Part shown: positions 23,001 to 32,184 of the stretch, piece after piece
How the letters are laid out: each line of letters starts with the position of its first letter
Numbering within the stretch: position 1 is the first letter of the stretch
From: Theristus sp. LFF4_11
Taxonomy: Eukaryota > Nematoda > Chromadorea > Monhysterida > Xyalidae
Direction: 5' to 3'
Assembly (NCBI GenBank): GCA_030248135.1
Contig: JASANC010003005.1
Span: 124,001-188,000, forward strand
Length of the DNA stretch: 64,000 bases
Position numbers and translations under genes: made by a program
Notes under the pieces: model-generated
Database searches by the model: none
What the model saw: only the letters and a program-made list of their open reading frames with translations
Told to the model about the DNA's origin: nothing

Positions 23001-26000
23001 TCATGTTTTTCAGATATTCTGCTGTAGTGAGTGATAGGGGCAACATACCGTGAAAAAAATAGTCAGAAAAACCTCCAACTGTTTTCTAATAGTGTTCCAA
23101 TTTTCAGCTCTAAACACCTCAGCACACGCCAGTGACAGCATTTTAGAATTGGAACCTTTTTTTTGGTTCTCCCTGTACATAAAAGCTATATTCCGCGTTT
23201 GTTTTACTGAAACGTGTAAACAAGTTTTAAAATTATTTTTTAACTGTCCTTTCCAGTTTAGTCCGAAATCACATCATGTGCGAAATTCTGTTGTTGTTGT
23301 TGTTGTGATTTTTAGGCAATGTTTTTAGCCAGGGCTAGCCCAGAGAAGCGTACAGAACGCCATTGAGTAGGGCGCCCATCGAGTTTTCTCTGTCATTAAG
23401 TGCCTATACACCCCTCGGCGGGGTTCGATCCCCCGAGGACAGATGTGTCAACGCACTACCACCAGGCAACGAGGGTGGCATTTTGCAGAACTTCTTAAAT
23501 CAAATTTATTCTGTGAAAAAAAAAAAAATCAAGACCAAAACATTTTCATGTGGTTTTATCGTTGAACGTACGCATCGTGTGTAAACCAGATCAGTGACAA
23601 AAAGGTGTTGTCTTCCGTTGATTTTCAGCCTTTTTACCAAACTCAGTGGCAGGATAAATGTCGTCCCGTGAGTCGTTGCCTTTGCCACAGAAGGAGACCT
23701 TGCGTTCCCTAATGCCTCTGCGATACACTTTGTCCTGGGAAACTAGTATCAGGATTGAAGGCTGATTTTTTTTAGTGGTTTTAGTGGTGCTAAATCCGAA
23801 ATCTACAATTTGAAGTTTTAATTGTCTACAAAGTACTGTGCAACCGAAATAGTGAATAAACGGCGCAAAAATATAGCTCTTTCTGTATCCGTGTGTACCA
23901 CATCAAGACTTGAAAAGAGTTGTCGAGCCAAGTCTTACTCTTACACAAACCATATTCCTCCTTTTATTGCGTCTCCCGCATTTTTAGATTTTCTACTTTT
24001 AATAAGTCCCGAAGGTGATCAATTCCTCTCGTTGGTCACACATTCTTCTAAACCCCGGATACCTCAGGGTTTTCATTTTTCGTTTTTTGGGCCGATTTCG
24101 CCTATGCTATTTCTACGGCTGATTCGCCCGACATCGTCACGAATCAGTATCTAGAATTGCTCACATAAGAAAACTGACCCAAAGCCGTGATCGGCGCAAT
24201 GAATTACCATGGACAACACAGTTTTTTTGCATTTGGACCGATTTCGCCAATTTCCACTGCGGTTCGCCCGAAATCGTCACGATTCAGTATCTAGAGTTGC
24301 TCACATAAAAAAACTAACCTAAAATCCGTGATCAGCGCATTGAATTACCCTGGGTAACACCATTTTCTTGTTTTTCGTTTCTGGACCGATTTCGCCAATT
24401 TCCACGGCCGATTCGCCCGAAATCGTCACGATTCATTATCTAGAATTGCTCACATAAAAAACTAACCCAAAATCCGTGATCAGCGCATTGAATTACACTG
24501 GGAAACACCCTTTTCTTGTTTTTCGTTTCTGGACCGATTTCGCCAACTTCCACGGCCGATTCGCCCGAAATCGTCACGATTCAGTATGTAGAGTTGCTCA
24601 CAAAAAAAACTAACCCAAAATCCGGGATCAGTGCATTGAATTGCCCTGGAAAACACCCTTTTCTTGTTTATTGTTTCTGGACCGATTTCGCCAACTTCCA
24701 CGGCCGATTCGCTCGAAATCGTCACGATTCAGCATCTAGAGTTGGTCACGTAAGAAAACTAACCCAAAATTCGTGATCAGCGGATTGAATTACCCTAGAA
24801 AACACCTTTTTCTTGTTTTTTTCGTTCCTGGACCGATTTCGCCAACTTCCACGGCCGATTCGCTCGAAATCGTCACGATTCAGCATCTAGAGTTGCTCGC
24901 GTAAAAAAACTAACCCAAAATTCGTGATCAGCGCATTGAATTACCCTGGAAAACACCCTTTTCTTGTTTTTTGTTCTTGGACCGATTTCGCCGATTTCTA
25001 CGGCCGATTCGCCCGAAATCGTCACGATTCAGCATCTAGAGTTGCTCACGTAAGAAAACTAACCCAAAATCCGTGATCAGCATATTGAATTCCTACGGAC
25101 TAAACATTTCTCCTATTTTTCGTAGCTCAGACAAAATTTGTAAGAGTGAAAAACTGATACCCAGTCAAAATGCTACCAACTTTAAAAAATGCACAATTTT
25201 GACACAAAAAACGCCCGGGCAAGAATCTACGGATGAAATTACCCTAGGAAACGTTTTTGTTCAACTGTGAAAGTATCCCAGCTAAAAATTGAAAGGGCGA
25301 ACACTTAAAATCCGGTGAAACCCCTGCGAACTTTTAAAAATGCCCAAATTTTTACCCAAAAAGGGTCGGGGCAAAAAATTAACCCATTTTTCCAAATCTA
25401 CGGATGAAATAAAAGGGGGCAAAAAAGAGATAGAAAAATAAGTAACATAAATTTCAGAATAGGTTATTCGTGTCTACAGCGTGTAAAAGGTTGTCCGATA
25501 AAAAAATTTTCGCGGCTCCATGCACAACTTTGGGTGTTCGTTTCGTGTGCACAGGAGCAGGTTTGTAGCTTATAGTATGCTCGCTGGAGGCAGCGAGCAA
25601 ATTTGAAAAAAGCGCGCGAGGGAATATTCAGCCATATAATGCGTGATGCGCTCTCCGCTCGCTGCGCTCGCTCGCGCATCCGCATGATTACAGGAACTTA
25701 CGATTCACAGATGTAAGTGAGGCCGGCAAAGTTCAAACCTGTCGCTATTGGCGCAGGCGGGTGAGTTGTCGCCCAGGTCGCCCGGGCGGCGCCCTACGTC
25801 GTCCTGGACGGATCGTGCAGTCGCCTTTGATATGGGGCGACCACACGGTACCCTTGCTCCTAGCCTCAACGACGAGTCCAATCGATGTTGGTTGCTTCGT
25901 TTATTTGTGATGTCGGATGCAGGAATACAAAGAATCAATTGCAAGAAACACAGTTAAATGAACGAAATAATCGTGTTCCAATAATAATAAAAGAGTTTAA

Positions 26001-29000
26001 CTATTATAAAAGAGTAGATGAAGAAGAAATAATAGAATAATTTAGCATCTCGTGTTGAGGAAAGAAGTACAAGTGTGGACCTGACATTATGTAACTTTTT
26101 GTGAATCAAAAGTTTTTGAAAAAAAGTGGAATTTTATGTGACAACCTCATAAGTGGGAGGAAGTCTTATAAAGAGAAGATTAGGAAGTCCGGGCCTTATA
26201 AACGAGGTGGGATTTTGACCAAGTCAAAAATTTGATTTTTTTGGTTTTCCGCCATGTGACACTCCGCCCACATTTGGGTAGGGGTCTTATAGGGATGGAT
26301 GATTGGATATGGGAGGAACCTTATGTGCAAGACTTCACGGTATTCACGAATTCTTTTAATTTTGTAAGTTTTTGCTCGTTGAACAACTTTAATCTGCTTA
26401 GTTTAATTTATTTTAATCAGACCCTCACAAAAGAAGCTCCACGTTGAATGTACCTGATGCACGGCAGCGCCGTGTGTGACCAGCGTGAGTTCGGGCGCCT
26501 CGGTTCGATTGACGTGAACGAGCGTCCAGGGCGCCGTGTGGTTGTCAGCCGGTCGCTGCTCGCACGTCTGCTCGCACCCATCGCAGCAGTCCCGACAGCC
26601 GCACACGATGAACACGTTCCACCGTGCGAGGTAGTGTGCCGTTGGTGGCCATCGGCTGCGTTGCAACGACGGCACGTCATGCGTCAGCCATGCCCGCGTG
26701 CGCACGTTGAACACGTGACCGTGCGATGCGTGGTGCCCTGTGCGGAATGGAGCGCAGATCATAATACGGGACGCAGTCACTACACAGCGTGTCCACACCC
26801 GCGACCGAGCCCGCTCGATCGGTCAAATTGCGTCACTGTGTACCTTTCCCACCTATGGGTGATGAACAACAACAGCACAGACGATTGAATGTAAAAGGCA
26901 CAGGGCACATGCTGATACTCACGAATTGAAAAAACGGACAGTAATAAAAAACACTGCTCTCCCTTGCTACTGACTCAAGTAAAAAGTCAATCAAGATAGA
27001 TTTGTTAGCGATTTTCCTCCACTGAAAAAATAGAAACCGCTTAAAAGCCTTAACGGCCATATGAGCTCCATTTCGTTAAATTTGGCGACACCGCGTAAAA
27101 ATGCTTGTGTGTCTCACTTACTGTTAATCAGCATCATTTCGTTGTTGCCGTTCACCACCACACCAGCCAGAGTGTGATTGACAACAGTATGATGGGCAAT
27201 CACCTCCATAGTCACTGCTTCCCCGTTGATCTGCAGCAACCGTATGGGCTGTGGTACGGTAAACTCCCCTTCAACAATCAGCACGCACAACGCTGAAAGT
27301 GGTTGAAACGGCAGTTGGTTGAAAGAAACTTTAAGCCCAGAGTTTACGCAAAACAAAAATAATCAAAACTATGCGTTGGAGCACAGTATTATTTGTATTT
27401 TGACGAAACTTTTTAATTCGACGAAAATAAGTCTTGCTTCTTAAAAGCAAAAAGTTTTCATACTTGAAAAATCATTTCACTGTAACACAGTGGCTACAGA
27501 AAAGTTTTCATCATAATCAAATCAAAATGAAGATTCCAACTACAATGACGATTTCAAATCACATTCAAATTCAAAAACCCTGAACCGCATATTTAACTGT
27601 TGAAAACAGCACATCAGATGCAGTTTTCAGCGTTTCAGAGATGGAAATGTAAACAAGAAAGAAACAGTTTTTGCTTTTTTTGACTTAGCAACCCTTGCTG
27701 GTTGCAGTGCTGTTTTTGGTTCTGATTTTGTTGAAGCCGTGAACTTTTTTTAGACGCGACATCATTCTGAACCTTGTTTTAATATTTTCACGGTATATGT
27801 ATTGTGGGTTTATTCAAACGTGTCCGGACTAAAATGCGTCATTTGCTTTAAAAACGCCCGTTTGTCAAAGTACGGGCACTAAAGTTTCAGTTTGGTGTGA
27901 CTGATTCGACATTCACCGTTTGTTTACGAGAAGAAATTGGCTAAACGGAAAGTCTGGTTTGCTGTGAACGACAAGCGCATGTTTTGCGGCACATGACGTC
28001 ATTTCAGTGGGACACATTTAAAAAAATAGGTCATACCAAGACTGGCAGTGATGGTGGTGCTCTTTGAAGTCGTTGTCGTTCTGGTGGTGGATGGATTTAG
28101 GGTAGTACGAGTGATGCTGGTGGTGGGACTGATGTCACTGAAATATTTTTTTAAAAAAGACTAGCCAATTGACCCGAGCGTACGTGGCTTAATCAATGCC
28201 GTTTTAAAAAGCTAAGGCTCTTTTTACCCGTTTACCTAAGCCAAGCCTTTTTTGTAAACTGAAAATGCGAAGTTCATGATTTTGCTATTTTTTCCCCGTT
28301 CACCGTAACCTAAGTCAAGCCTTTTTGTATGTGAAGTAAGATTGAATAAAAAACATAAAAAACATAACGTTTTTTTCAATTACCCGTTTTAAAAAGCTAA
28401 TGCTTCTTTTACCCGCTTACCTAAGCGGTAAAAAACCTTACCTAATACGAGTGATGCTGGTGGTGGGACTGATGTCACTGAAATATTTTTTTAAAAAAGA
28501 TGTTACATACAGGGTGTTGCAAAAAACTACGATAAACAAAACGACTCGTTTACCAGTCTCCAGTCTCCAGTGAAATTTGAAACACTTCTTGAGGAACGTG
28601 TTAAAAAAAATTCTGAAAACTCCGATTACATGAAGTACACTGAGGTTTTAAACTCCATGGTTCCAAGGTCTTGCACGCATCCGTTGACATTTATTATCGA
28701 TTTACGAGTTGGTCAGTTTTGTTTGCCTTTGTTGCGTTTAATAAAAAACGTCACAGCTTCAGCTTAGTAAACTTCTTAAAGAACGTCACCAATTGGGACA
28801 GCAAAATTGAAACTTACAAGAGCAAAACTGAGGTTTGTATTTTTCATAGCTTCTTTGTCAATTGGAACAATTCTAGCTGTTGACAGCAGACTCCAAAACT
28901 AGTTAAAACCACTGAGAACAATGGAAGAATGCCGTTAGCTAAAGAAGGCAACACGTTTTTCCAATGGCAAGACCTCTGGTTGACTTTATACCGAGTAACA

Positions 29001-29885
29001 AGCGTGATTTTGTTCATGTTTCCCTTTGAATTAAAAATGTTGCTGTGTATCCAAATTTTGCAGTTTTCAAACAAAATTTCACTACCCAAAACACTGTGAC
29101 AGATTTGAACAATGCCGGTTTTTTGCCCATTGCGTTTTTTGATTTAAAAAAAACGGTAACCCCCCAAACAATGCCGTTCGCTGGCGGTAAGCAAATATGA
29201 TTATTTGGATCCCGTCGAATATTAACGTCCATCAGTCAGTTTTTTGTTGATTGACAGATTTTCGTTGAACAATGCAACAGTTCATTCCTTTTTAATGTTG
29301 TTCTCAAACCTCCCAAAATAAGTCACATACTGATTGTAAAACTTTTCATTTTTTTAGTTTTATAAAGCCGCTTATATGCGGGGTTAAACCGGATAAATCG
29401 TACAAAGCACACAGTCTTTTGCTGCAACGTGCGCATTTTTCCACAATATAAAGAAACCGCGTTTCCTCTCCTCAGGATGCGTCTGAAAACTTGAGCAAAA
29501 AGCAAACAAAACACGGTAATTTAAAAAAGACGGTTTTCCTCACGGAAACGTGTGAAAAATGATGGTGGTATCCTCCGATTTATTGTACAGCACCACCACG
29601 ACGACGACAATGGCAACCAACGCCAACACAATCAGCGTGACAACCGAAGTGGTGATTGCACAAGGTTTCAACCATCGACGTTTCCGTCTTGATGAGCTCT
29701 TCTTCGGTCTTCTTCGTCGAACAACACTGTAAAAAGGTTGGGAAACGAAAACTATAAGCTTTGTTAGAGTAGAGCACGTTTCTATGCAGATCGGCCAACC
29801 GGCAGGGAACTACTGGTGTGTTTTTGTTCTTGGGAAATACAAATACAGGTCAAAGTAGGCCCTACCTTGTTGATTTGCTGGTCAT
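17051..29885 (-). CDS. Type II membrane protein with kelch-like beta-propeller
   Basis: Minus-strand exons: 29866-29885, 29544-29726, 28037-28137, 27122-27292, 26454-26779, 25702-25793, 18619-18838, 17858-17984, 17051-17248. The protein starts MTSKSTS, then a basic cytoplasmic segment and a transmembrane helix (about residues 30-54). A Ser/Thr-rich stalk (exon 3) and kelch-type repeats follow, best seen in VFVTGGMRKVNGIW, ...NIFACGGWQS and GQLLAVGGDRYYNN with their spaced W residues. The ectodomain would be extracellular or lumenal. All phases agree except exon 6 to exon 7, which is off by one. Either an exon is missing in the 6.9-kb transposon-filled intron, or the 8-T run at the exon 7 start holds one base too many; with 7 T the total is 478 residues. 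A duplicated 36-nt mini-exon may lie at 28442-28477. The ligand is unknown. Confidence 0.65.
17325..17530 (+). repeat. Diverged BIG left-end sequence
   Basis: ATCATGTCCATTCGCGAGCG followed by GGACAGCGGA, CATAATATGGCCC and CTGTGTGCACGAGAAA matches 34665-34860 in order, and more weakly the left end at 11986. It lies in the last intron of the kelch gene. Confidence 0.6.
19011..20394 (+). mobile_element. Helitron, non-autonomous, copy H1
   Basis: Starts TCTATATTATTAAA after an A and ends GGGTCAATTGGCTAG before a T, as Helitrons inserted at AT do. The interior is a ~170-bp tandem repeat with GGCTTGGCTTAGGTAAACGG and AGAAGCATTAGC. No Rep/helicase. Copy H2 at 40125-41673 shares both ends. It lies in the big intron of the kelch gene. 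Confidence 0.85.
20640..20990. other. GC-rich island, unresolved
   Basis: The block at 20660-20980 is much richer in GC than its AT-rich surroundings. On the minus strand one frame is open for 101 residues and another reads SSDHSRVWLRKYQDCGTPEE. It may be an old exon, a captured gene fragment between two Helitrons, or chance. It does not fit the phase or motifs of the missing kelch exon. Confidence 0.2.
20995..21957 (-). mobile_element. Helitron, non-autonomous, copy H4 (inverted)
   Basis: On the minus strand the 3' end reads CCGTGCCGTAGGCACGGG then TCAATTGGCTAGT. This is a perfect short hairpin followed by the CTAG terminus, the diagnostic Helitron end. The other end, near 21957, has GTGTCTGTGTGTGGCAC as in H1 and H2. 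H1 and H4 face each other within one intron. Confidence 0.75.
22112..23175. mobile_element. Tc1/mariner-type foldback element M4, copy b
   Basis: Starts CAGGGTGAACCAAAAAAAGG and ends with its inverse, with TA on both sides (22110-22111, 23176-23177). It interrupts the ACAAGTACATAA stretch that is intact in the other palindromic modules, so it inserted after that module. It is about as long as copy a and similar throughout. Confidence 0.85.
23292..23495 (-). mobile_element. tRNA-derived SINE copy 2
   Basis: Read on the minus strand: a tRNA-like head (GCCTGGTGGTAGTGCG as box A, GGGGGATCGAACCCC as a T-arm/box B), a body with CACTTAATGACAGAGAAAAC, the family 3' segment GTTCTGTACGCTTCTCTGGG ... 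TGCCTAAAAATCA, and a (CAA)5 tail. It is inserted in BIG copy 2. This is the best-preserved head among the four copies and supports RNA polymerase III ancestry. Confidence 0.8.
24063..25090 (-). repeat. 146-bp satellite, inverted block, about 7 units
   Basis: Reverse complement of the satellite at 12870-15165, recognised by CGAAATCGTCACGATTCAG and CTGATCACG-type motifs at ~146-bp spacing. Part of BIG copy 2. Confidence 0.9.
26085..26346. mobile_element. MITE M7, copy a (CTTATA-rich palindrome)
   Basis: It shares blocks with 45020-45284 in reverse: GCAAGACTTYACGGTAT end, AAGTCCGGGCCTTATAA, TTTGACTTGGTC-type core and CCGCCCACATTTGGGTAGG. The left end is degraded. It lies in the kelch intron between exons 5 and 6. 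Confidence 0.65.
27797..28035 (+). mobile_element. Mariner-type MITE M3, copy b, touching a splice donor
   Basis: TTGTGGGTTTATTCAAACG ... GTTTAAAAAAATAGGTCA with TA on both sides. Its right tip lies in the TA of the GTATGA donor that ends kelch exon 3 on the minus strand, so intron bases after GTA are transposon sequence. Confidence 0.8.
28106..28160. repeat. 55-bp direct repeat, copy 1
   Basis: Identical to 28446-28500. It covers 32 nt of kelch exon 3, its acceptor CAG and 20 nt of upstream intron. The two copies bracket a Helitron 3' fragment. Confidence 0.9.
28161..28445 (-). mobile_element. Helitron 3'-end fragment H3
   Basis: On the minus strand it ends in CACGTACGCTCGGGTCAATT and GGCTAG, and carries the same tandem units as H1 and H2 (ACCCGTTTTAAAAAGCTAA, CTAAGCCAAGCC). 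It has no TC start, so it is a 5'-truncated copy, flanked by an exact 55-bp duplication. Confidence 0.8.
28446..28500. repeat. 55-bp direct repeat, copy 2, with a candidate in-frame mini-exon
   Basis: Second copy of 28106-28160. Its copied acceptor and the GTAAGG donor at the repeat/Helitron junction bound a 36-nt segment (28442-28477, minus) that would add 12 codons without shifting the kelch frame. Confidence 0.6.
28501..29540. other. Intron 2 of the kelch gene
   Basis: AT-rich intron. At 28509 a single mariner-like tip, CAGGGTGTTGCAAAAAACTA, follows TA, but no matching inverse end is visible, so it may be a truncated element. No exon seen. Confidence 0.4.
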
Positions 29886-30114
29886 TTTTTCGATAGAGCG
29901 TTGGAACTGCAGATACAATGTACAGCTACTTCTAAATACAAACCTACTTTCAAACTACTGACGGTTTTTGGAACTGGAATAATACGATGAAAATGCGAAA
30001 CAATACGAAGCAGCAAAAAAAAACGACCGACAATGGGATGACGATGACAATTATTATTTGACAATATCTATTTCGAACAGTAAAAAGCAATTACAAACCG
30101 TTTGTGATCTGTTT

Positions 30115-30672
30115 ACACCAAAGCATCCTTTTTTAAGAGACCGTCCGCAAACCGGTGGAACATTTTTGCCCCTAGCCGAAAATAGATTTCGCTCAAATTT
30201 GGTATGGAGGTGCCTAAATCCAACTAAGAAAAAACGGCCCGCTTTTGGAATGAGACCCTTGTGGTGTGGTGCTACAGGTCTCCAAAGTAGGTTATGTCGT
30301 CGAAAAACGTCATTTTTGGCGTTTTGACAAGCAACGTCTTTTAACGCAACACATAAGCGTTATCGAACATTGATGCTAATATGAAAAATGTAGTAATATT
30401 TTGCAAGGGCTTTTCAAAAATGTGCTGTGTTGAGTTTTTCAAAAAAACTTTATTGGACTTCAACACAACCGTGGTTCCTCGTTCAACAATCAAACCTTAT
30501 GACAAAACGGTTCTTTTCCGTTCAAAGTCGACAAATTAGGTGTCATGTATTGGTCACTTTCGTTTCTCCATATGTGTCTTGTCCACAGCGGCGTTCGAAC
30601 TTTCCACCTACAGAACGGTAGACAGAAGTTCTACACCTGCGCTACACAGACGCGACAAGATTTGATTAAAAT
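30115..30672 (+). repeat. Dispersed repeat R8, copy B (uninterrupted)
   Basis: Contiguous version of R8, including the junction GATGCTAATATGAAAAATG at about 30377-30395, which serves as the empty site for the BIG insertion at 11986. It lies upstream of the kelch gene start. Confidence 0.75.
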
Positions 30673-30701
30673 TTTAAAATATCCAATAGACGTTATATGT
30701 A

Positions 30702-31325
30702 CAGTGGCGGCCATAAGTGTTGGAACGCTGCGCGCATGTGTGCGCGTGTGTTGCGCGTGTGTATCATCAGCCTTACAAACGCTAGTATAAAAATCCTATG
30801 CTAATTTTTTTTGTTTTTGTGATTACTGAGTATATCTAATACACTATCCGCAGGTTTTTTTTCGCTGAAGCATACATTTATTTGACAAATACCGAACATT
30901 ACAACCCACCTCCATTTGGCAGTAAAACTGTTTCAAAATTATTTGGCAAGAAAATATAGCGGAATAAACAATACAACCCGACTGGAACCCGAAACATGAA
31001 CGCAATACCCGTCTGTTAGATAATTCAAACACAAACAAACGCTAATACATCGTAGATTGGTTTTCTTGCTAATGATTTTGAATCAGTTTCACTGCCAGTC
31101 ATATGCAATGGAGGCGTGTTGTAATGTTCGGTATTTGTCAAATAAATGTATGCTTCAGTGAAAAACCCTGCGAATAGTGTACTAGATACACTCAGTGGTA
31201 TAAAAAACAAAAAAAATTCGCATGGGATTCTTTTATAGCGTTTCTACGGCTGATGTAACACACGCGCAATACACAGCACACACGCACATACGCGCGCCGC
31301 GTTCCAACACTTTTGGCCGCCACTG
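30702..31325. mobile_element. Tc1-type palindromic MITE, copy b (long)
   Basis: Ends CAGTGGCGGCCATAAGTGTT / inverse, flanked by TA (30700-30701, 31326-31327). The arms extend over most of the 624 bp; an inner arm with GTCAAATAAATGTATGCTTC appears inverted at 30865 and 31140. The tips match the 210-bp copy at 10108. Confidence 0.85.
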
Positions 31326-31820
31326 TACATCAAAGTTGAATTCCCAATAAACGTCTCAACTCAATACCCAAGAAACATAATTTCTGAGTTCGCAATCGCT
31401 CCACAATCCCGGCAGCTCAACAGACGCCACTGTTTTTAGAAGTGTTCGGCTGTTGGTGAGTTTGATTGAGGGAAAGAACGCTCTTTAAATTTTTGGTGAG
31501 CTTGCATTGATTACACAATGATTTAATCATGACACCGACCGTGAACTGTTTTGATTTTATTTTCAAAAATGCCATCTTTGTTCAGTTCAATAGAATTCTG
31601 CGAGATTACATGAAACGTCATCACAGACACGCGAACACGTTTGTACACATCGCCACCACGCCGCGTGCCAGCAATGACGCATTTCGTGTGACAGGTTTTT
31701 GAAAATCGACAACAAAAGCGGTTTGATACAAGTATGAAACTCCGCACAGAGTCGGATGCAAATGCCGCCTGAAGCAACGGGATTTCACACTTGCGACAAC
31801 AAAGTCGGACATCGCAGAAA

Positions 31821-32060
31821 ATGAATACACAAAATTTGCAACAGATAACAGCGGAAGATACAAACATCTTTGTGAAAGTTTACTTCGGAGCAATTTCAAT
31901 CCTACTTGTTGTCTGCTTTTTCTATATGTTTTTGAGGTCCGCTTTGGTCGTAATCGTGTCGCGTTCACTGTATGTGCCGTCGTCTGAAGAAAAAAAGTTC
32001 TCGCATGACGATCATGACGCATTGACGAATCATAAGAGAACAAACGCAGTCAGTCAATGA
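31821..32060 (+). CDS. Possible small single-pass membrane protein
   Basis: An ATG at 31821 opens 79 residues ending in TGA at 32060. After 25 mostly polar residues comes a hydrophobic stretch (about 26-55: AISILLVVCFFYMFLRSALV...), then a hydrophilic tail rich in D, E, K and H. Composition is compatible with a tail-anchored or type III membrane protein. A possible acceptor CGCAG lies just upstream of the ATG, so this could be the last exon of a longer gene. No family recognised. The opposite strand also has a long frame, which lowers confidence. It is convergent with the peptidase gene. Confidence 0.35.
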   Translation: MNTQNLQQITAEDTNIFVKVYFGAISILLVVCFFYMFLRSALVVIVSRSLYVPSSEEKKFSHDDHDALTNHKRTNAVSQ

Positions 32061-32102
32061 ACTGAGACCAATATTGAATTCGTCAGTAACAATGTCTGTG
32101 GC

Positions 32103-32108
32103 TTTATT
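32103..32108 (-). promoter_or_regulatory. Polyadenylation signal AATAAA for the peptidase gene
   Basis: TTTATT on the plus strand, i.e. AATAAA on the minus strand, about 80 bp past the peptidase stop codon. Confidence 0.5.
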
Positions 32109-32184
32109 TCAACACGTTAATGTAGAAAAGCAGCCGCCGTATTTTCATAAAACGAAGGAAATGAAAATTCAGACAAGGCATATT

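Larger units (their letters stand above)
21997..25686 (-). mobile_element. Large transposon BIG, copy 2 (inverted), with nested insertions
   Basis: Reverse-oriented copy with TAAT/ATTA at both borders (21993-21996, 25687-25690). Left to right: the palindromic module, interrupted by an M4 element and a SINE; inverted satellite (24063-25090); the 170-bp-type repeats; and the GC-rich end at 25440-25686. Without the insertions it is about 2.4 kb, shorter than copy 1 because its satellite has fewer units. Confidence 0.8.

Noticed and set aside
23400..23460. Free-standing tRNA gene suggested by GGTTCGATCCCC
   Set aside because: It belongs to a SINE head with a tRNA-like T-arm; no full cloverleaf or acceptor stem, and the same body and tail recur elsewhere.
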